Shown: positions 58,563-64,000 of the stretch, piece after piece | How the letters are laid out: each line of letters begins with the position of its first letter | Numbering within the stretch: position 1 is the first letter of the stretch | Source: Ailanthus altissimus | Taxonomy: Eukaryota > Streptophyta > Magnoliopsida > Sapindales > Simaroubaceae | NCBI GenBank assembly: GCA_946807835.1 | Contig: CAMPEX010000001.1 | Coordinates: 6,587,001-6,651,000, forward strand | Reading direction: 5' to 3' | Length of the DNA: 64,000 bases | The notes under the pieces: generated by a model | The model's database searches: none | The model's input: only the letters and a program-made list of their open reading frames with translations | Told to the model about the DNA's origin: nothing | Position numbers and translations under genes: made by a program

Positions 58563-61363
58563 TGACAGGACCCGCCTCCAAACCCTCTACTATAGATCCC
58601 AGCAGCCTTACCGGGCACCCCGACCGAAGTTCCTCATAATTTAACTGGGTAAGTTGAGAAATTTCGTGAGGTGAACCCCCTTTTTAGTTCTTGTTATTAC
58701 TAAAAAAATCTTGGAATATACATGAAAATGAATTTTTAATTTTTAAAAAAAGGGGCAGAGTTTCCCCTGTTTTTCTGAAAATTCAATACAAAACCTGCAA
58801 AGAAATTGCACTTCTATTTCAACACTTCTCAATACTACTAAATAAGACCTCTAGTCCTTTCCAAAATCAATCCAACTCAACTCAATAATTTCATTTAAAT
58901 CACAAAACGAGCATACTCATAAAAAGTAAAAACGGTTATCATAATATCGAAATCTCTTCTTGTTGTTTCAAAACATATGTACAAATACACATGCCTATAA
59001 CTATTATGCAGAAAGCAAAAAGGGTACTATTTAGTACATTTACATTTATAAAAATGATCTTCAGATTTGGCCTACTAATCAGCTATAGGAGAATCAACAG
59101 CTTGTGCAACGAGACTTGCACCTGGGAAGAGGATTTAGAAAACATAAAACACAAAACAAGTTAGCAAAAGAAGCTTAGTGAGTGCATTACGATTTCAAAT
59201 AAAATACGATTCTACTTAGATATTAAATTCTAAAAGACATGCATAAATCATACTTTTAAAACTTGTATAAAGTTGTAAAATGATTTCTAACGTCATATGC
59301 CGATGAAAGCTTGCCGAACGGGTTTTATTTACATCTTCAAAAAATAATATCCAAAATTTGTACAATATAATAACTAGCATGTACATATAAACACATAATA
59401 TGCAATCGGTAGATCGAAAACTATTAAAGCCCTCGCTCGGCCATTTTCTTTCTAAACTGTACCAATGGTAACCTTAAAGCTCTATACTCACATAATGACT
59501 CAACTAGCACCGCACACGTGAGTAGGTCACAGGGCGCCTTAACTAGTAGCACCCACAGTGACATTTGAAGACATCTCACTAGCTATGCAGCGGAATCCTA
59601 TATCGTATACATATAGTGAGACAATACCCCGTACACATAGAGCAACTTACATGACTCGACAACCCGACTTCTCGGAGTTAGTGACACCCTCCCCCCCAAT
59701 ACCTGCCTATGTGTACTGGATATACCGTCCGGGTCTAATACAATCACCACCACTATAATCTGAGGGTATCAATGGCCTTTGAAACCGACGTAGTAGTTTT
59801 GAAGCTGTTTCTTAAACCGAACATGTAAATGTATATCTATGGATATATTTATGGAAATTATAAAGCATGTTTATGGATTAAAAACTCATAACACATACAA
59901 TTGCATCATGCGAAAACATAATAAACGAAAGATAAACAATGACAGGTTTTCACTCACTCACAACCCCTCTGAGCTCAAATTCGCTCCGAATTTTTGCTCC
60001 CGTTACCGGTCTCGATTTTCTTCACCTACACACCATAAAATGGCATTTAGAACCAATTCAAATGCTAAATTCTCATTTAACTACTAAACGCCCTAATCAG
60101 TATACAAAGTTCGAATGGATACTACTTTCCACTTTTCAGTTACGACACCATTTAATCTTATTTTATCTAGCTAAATTCACCACCCGAAGCCATAAGAATT
60201 ATTAAACAGCTTATAAATTGGTTGGACATAAATTGCCTTTCACCTTTCCAAAATGGACAATTATGTCATAGTTTCCTCATTTTGATTTTTCCATCAACAA
60301 TATACATTCAATATACATAATACACCATTTATACACAACAATTCAATCACAATACAACTCGACCCTAACTTTCCTAAAGTGGCTGAATTTACATCCACCG
60401 CTCAACACATTTCTTTTCATCAATTTCTTATTCCAATTGTATCAAAATCAAGCCAATTTCATTCTAATGCCCTAATTATAACCAATTGAAGTCTCTACAT
60501 CCAAATCACCCACAACCCTAATTCTTACCTTGCCAATTTCTTCAATTTGATGACTCCTTCAAGTTCCACACTAAAATTCAACTCAATCTAAATCAAGAAT
60601 ATACACAAGAATATTAATTGAAGCAGTCTTGAAAGTTCACATATCAACCTCACAAAACAATGCTTTTCGTACCTCTTTTTCTTGGATTTTCACTAATGGA
60701 GTCTTCAATTGATCTTAGGAACTTGTGCTTGACCTTATTTTAGCTTGATTAAGTATGCAAAATCATGAAAAAAAAATTAAAGTTTCACTGTAGCAGCCCC
60801 TCCTTTCTCTTGGACGAATTTTGCTTCTCTTTTGCTGTAAGATGTTTTTGCTTTCATCTCTCAAATTTTCTACATACTTCTACCTTTATATAGTGCTCCT
60901 TGTATTGACCAATTTGCCTCTCAACTTACTCTAAATCTCTAATTTACCATTGGTTCAAAACTAAGTAGGTAATTGGTTCCTTGTAACTATCTAGTTAGAA
61001 TAATCAAAGGAACTAACTAGAATTTTCAACTTGGCAATCCACGAAATTATCTCTAATTGGTCCATTCTCTAATATATGGATTGTATCAACAAAGGCTTGT
61101 TCCATACATAACCCTTAAATAAAAATTCATGTAGTAAATTAAAATTTTATTTTCCAAGCCTATGGAGAAAATTTTCAAAACTATTCTATGGCCGTCCGAC
61201 ACTCCGACCAAGTGTGAAATTATCAAATTAGGTCTAATATCTCTCATGCGCGCCATAGAAAAATTATTTCTAATAGGGTTAAAATCGGGTAACCCTACGG
61301 TGTCTTTATTGCTTTGTACCAAAATCTAGGCGCTAGTACTACTAATAGGGATTGGATATATAA
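58563..61363 (-). repeat. LTR B3 (chromovirus-type), probable 3' LTR of pol B
   Basis: 2801 bp, minus orientation, 5' end at about 61363 (TTATATATCCAATCCC, TG lost) and end GTCCTGTCA at 58563. It is more diverged from B1 and B2 than these are from each other. No matching flanks are seen. A pol ends 67-80 bp upstream on the same strand, as expected for a 3' LTR. The ORFs 58691, 59558, 59839, 59939 and 61086 are LTR shadows. Confidence 0.8.
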
Positions 61364-64000
61364 TTCTGTAGCATAGAAACATGAAACACATAATGAATGC
61401 ATAACAATTCTAGAGGTAGCGCTAAAGAGTAGGAAATCACACCAACCCTCTCAACTATCTCATACGGCCTAATATATCAAAGACTCAATTTTCCCTATCT
61501 ACTAAAATGAAGCATACCATTCATGGAGAAATTCATAAAAAAGACTTTATCACCCACTGTAAACTCAAGCTATCTTGAGATACTTTATGTCTATCTCTAA
61601 TAAAGCTAATCTTCTCACTAGTGGCCTAGATAATCTCTGGACCTAACAGTTTTCTCTCTCTAATCTCATCTTAAAAAATTAGAGTTTTACATTTTCTTCC
61701 ATATAAAGCCTTATAAAGAGATATATGAATATTGGATTGGAACTGTTATTATAATCAAATCCATCAATGATAAATGATCATCCCAGTCTCCATAAGCTGT
61801 AACACACATGCTTTAAGCATGTCCTCCAATATCTATATAGTTCTCTCTAACTTTCTATTTTTCTGAAAATGAAAAGTTATACTAAAATTTAACTCAGTAG
61901 CCAAAACCTTCTAAAAGTTAGGCCAAAACTTAGAAGAAAATTGATAACCTCTATCTGAAGTAATAGACATTAGAGTTCTATACAATCATTCAAATGCACT
62001 CACGTACACCTAAGCCAACTTATCTAATGAATATAAAATCTTATGAGATAGAAAATGAGCAGACATAGTGAATTGATCAACAATTCCCAAATATTATCAT
62101 GCCCATTATTAGTATATGGAAGTCTAATAATAAAATCCATGGTGATATGTTCATATTTCCACTTAAAATTAGAAGTGGCTGAGATAATCCCCCTGTCCTC
62201 TAATGTTCTACTTTAATCTATTGAAAAATCAAACAGTAGGATACAAACTCTACAACAGTAATGTTGTCTTAGAGTATGATATATCTTTGTACTACTGGGA
62301 TGTATAATATAAACTGAACTATAAGCTTCTTTTAAAATCTACTTCTTCAATTCTGAGTGATTCGGTACATAAAGCTTAATACCTATAACCAATGTCTCAT
62401 TAGCTCTCAATGATAAATCAGTTTACATGTCATCTCTTACTTCTGTATTAAATTTAACCATATTAAAATCTTGATCCTGCATGTCTTGAACCTAACTAAT
62501 CAATATAGACTTATATCTAAAATGTGATAAAAGTACTCTAAATTCATCCATTAACTAATTAACTGCCATACATCTTTATTCAACAAGTAGCTGAAGATAA
62601 GTTACCTTCAAATAAGTTAAAGAGCTAAAATACTTCATGTTGAGTGCATCTATCACCATATTAGCCTTGCTTGGAATATAGTCAACAGTACAACCATAAT
62701 CCTTAATCAACTTTAACTATTTTTATTGTCTCAAATTTAGGTCTTTCTATATTAACAGAATATTTGTTGTCTCAGATTTAGTTCTTTCTATATGAACAAA
62801 TACTTTAAACTCTTATGACCAGTGAAAATATGACATATAATGTCATAAATAATGCTTCTAAGTTTTTAATGTAAATAATGTCAATTCTAAATCATGGGTC
62901 AAATAATTCAATTCATACTTCTTAAGTTATCTAGAAGCATAAGCTGTCACATTTCAATATTGCATCACACACAACCTAATCCCTATCTTGAACCGTCACT
63001 ATAAATAATCAATCCTTTAATCATAAATGGAAATATAAGAATAGGAGTTGAAGTCAACATTTTTTTGAGTTCTTCAATACTATTTTCACATTCATTAGTC
63101 TACTCAATTTTTACATTCTTCCTTGTCAGCTTTATCAATGGTGCAACAATCTTTAACAAACCTCTAGTAATAACCTTCTAAACCCAATTTACCATAGCTT
63201 CAATTTTCTAAGGATTTATATAAATTCCATCAGCTGAGATCACTTGACCTACGAATGCAACTTTAGCTAGCCAAAACTAACTTCTACTGAACTTAGCAAA
63301 TAATTGTTTATTCCTTAAAGTTTATAATACTACCCTCAAATGCTTTACACTTTTCTTTGTACTGTGTGAATATATAAAGATGTCATCAATAAATACTATA
63401 ACAAACTAATCTTGGTAAGGATGAAATATTTTGTTCATATGATTGATGAATGTAGCTAGAACATTAGTCAACCCAAATGGCATTACTAGAAACTCATAAT
63501 GCCTATATCAAGTTCTGAAGGGTATTTTTGGACACATTAGCATCTTTGATCTTCAACTTACCCTGACCGTAGATCAATCTTTTTAAACATTTTTACACCT
63601 TATAATTGATCAAATAAATCATAAATACAAGACGAAATGAGTACTTGTTGTAAATGGTGACCTTATTCAGCTATTGAAAATTAATACATAGTCTCAAGAT
63701 TCTATTTTCTTTTTAGTAAACAATATTAGTGCTTCCTACGGTGATACATTAGGTTTGATGAAATCTTTATCTACTAATTCTTGTAACTAGTCTTCAATTC
63801 TTTTAACTTTGATGTGGCAATTTTGTATGGTACTTTGAAGATAAAAGCTATGCTTGAAACCAAATCAATAATAAAATCAATCTTTTTACAGTAATATACT
63901 AGTTTTGATGAAACCATTATCTACTAATTCTTGTAATTAGGTCTTCAATTCTTTTAACTCTAAAGGGCCAATTCTGTATGGTGTTTTGGAAATAGTAGTT
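61364..64000 (-). pseudogene. pol: chromovirus pol remnant B (RT, RNase H, integrase), runs off the right edge
   Basis: Minus strand. RT blocks include '[20 protein letters not shown]' (63480-63420) and the active site 'FIDDIFIYS' (63367-63396). RNase H and the zinc-finger linker follow ('DLSLRANETLVIGIKLYVP', near 62430-62370), then the core ('NGHDNI' near 62100) and the C-terminal end with 'GKIESL' and the 'IRPYEIVERVGV' block (61500-61440) that closes Tekay/Del integrases. Many stops. The N-terminal part, gag and 5' LTR lie beyond 64000. Confidence 0.82.

Overview
This window is plant nuclear DNA, almost certainly from a eudicot. It is AT-rich and intergenic or pericentromeric in character: nearly every base I can assign belongs to a transposable element. 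I found no intact host gene, tRNA, rRNA or CRISPR array. All coding regions are broken by stops and frameshifts. Family names (RE1-3; LTR families L, A, B, C, D, E) are labels for this window only.

Backbone elements. RE1, RE2 and RE3 are Ty3/gypsy elements of the Athila/Tat type, with a primer-binding site matching the 3' end of plant tRNA-Asp. RE1 begins at about 751. It holds gag, protease and the integrase C-terminus, and its gag is split by three nested LTRs (L1 2360-4612, A 4806-7171, B1 7457-10235). RE2 lies in two pieces of opposite orientation: 5' LTR, PBS, RT, RNase H and half the integrase at 20414 to 15204 on the minus strand, and the other half of integrase, extra genes and 3' LTR at 27739-34140 on the plus strand. 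RE3 (44498-51920) has both LTRs and is a relative of RE2. Chromovirus-like (Tekay/Del-type) pol remnants fill 52.5-54.5 kb, 58.25-58.56 kb and 61.4-64 kb on the minus strand. Solo LTRs of several families, a non-autonomous element D (54504-58244), a MITE (40163-40487), a LINE 3' end (27233-27737) and a Mutator-like element with transposase and Ulp1-type protease remnants (20.4-25.6 kb, perhaps also 38.2-39.3 kb) complete the picture.

Main discoveries. (1) RE2 and RE3 both carry, in sense orientation between integrase and 3' LTR, a degraded copy of a LOG gene (cytokinin riboside 5'-monophosphate phosphoribohydrolase), with a TATA box just upstream and no visible introns. A second unknown ORF of about 176 codons lies between integrase and LOG in both. 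(2) A 12.07-kb inversion (15166-27232) can be deduced. It split one solo LTR, one LINE and the RE2 integrase and separated RE1 from its 3' LTR. Returning the segment mentally to its original orientation rejoins all four, and the two separated ends of the solo LTR carry the same 5-bp target duplication (AAGTA). (3) Many insertions can be dated relative to each other from target-site duplications and empty sites in sister copies.
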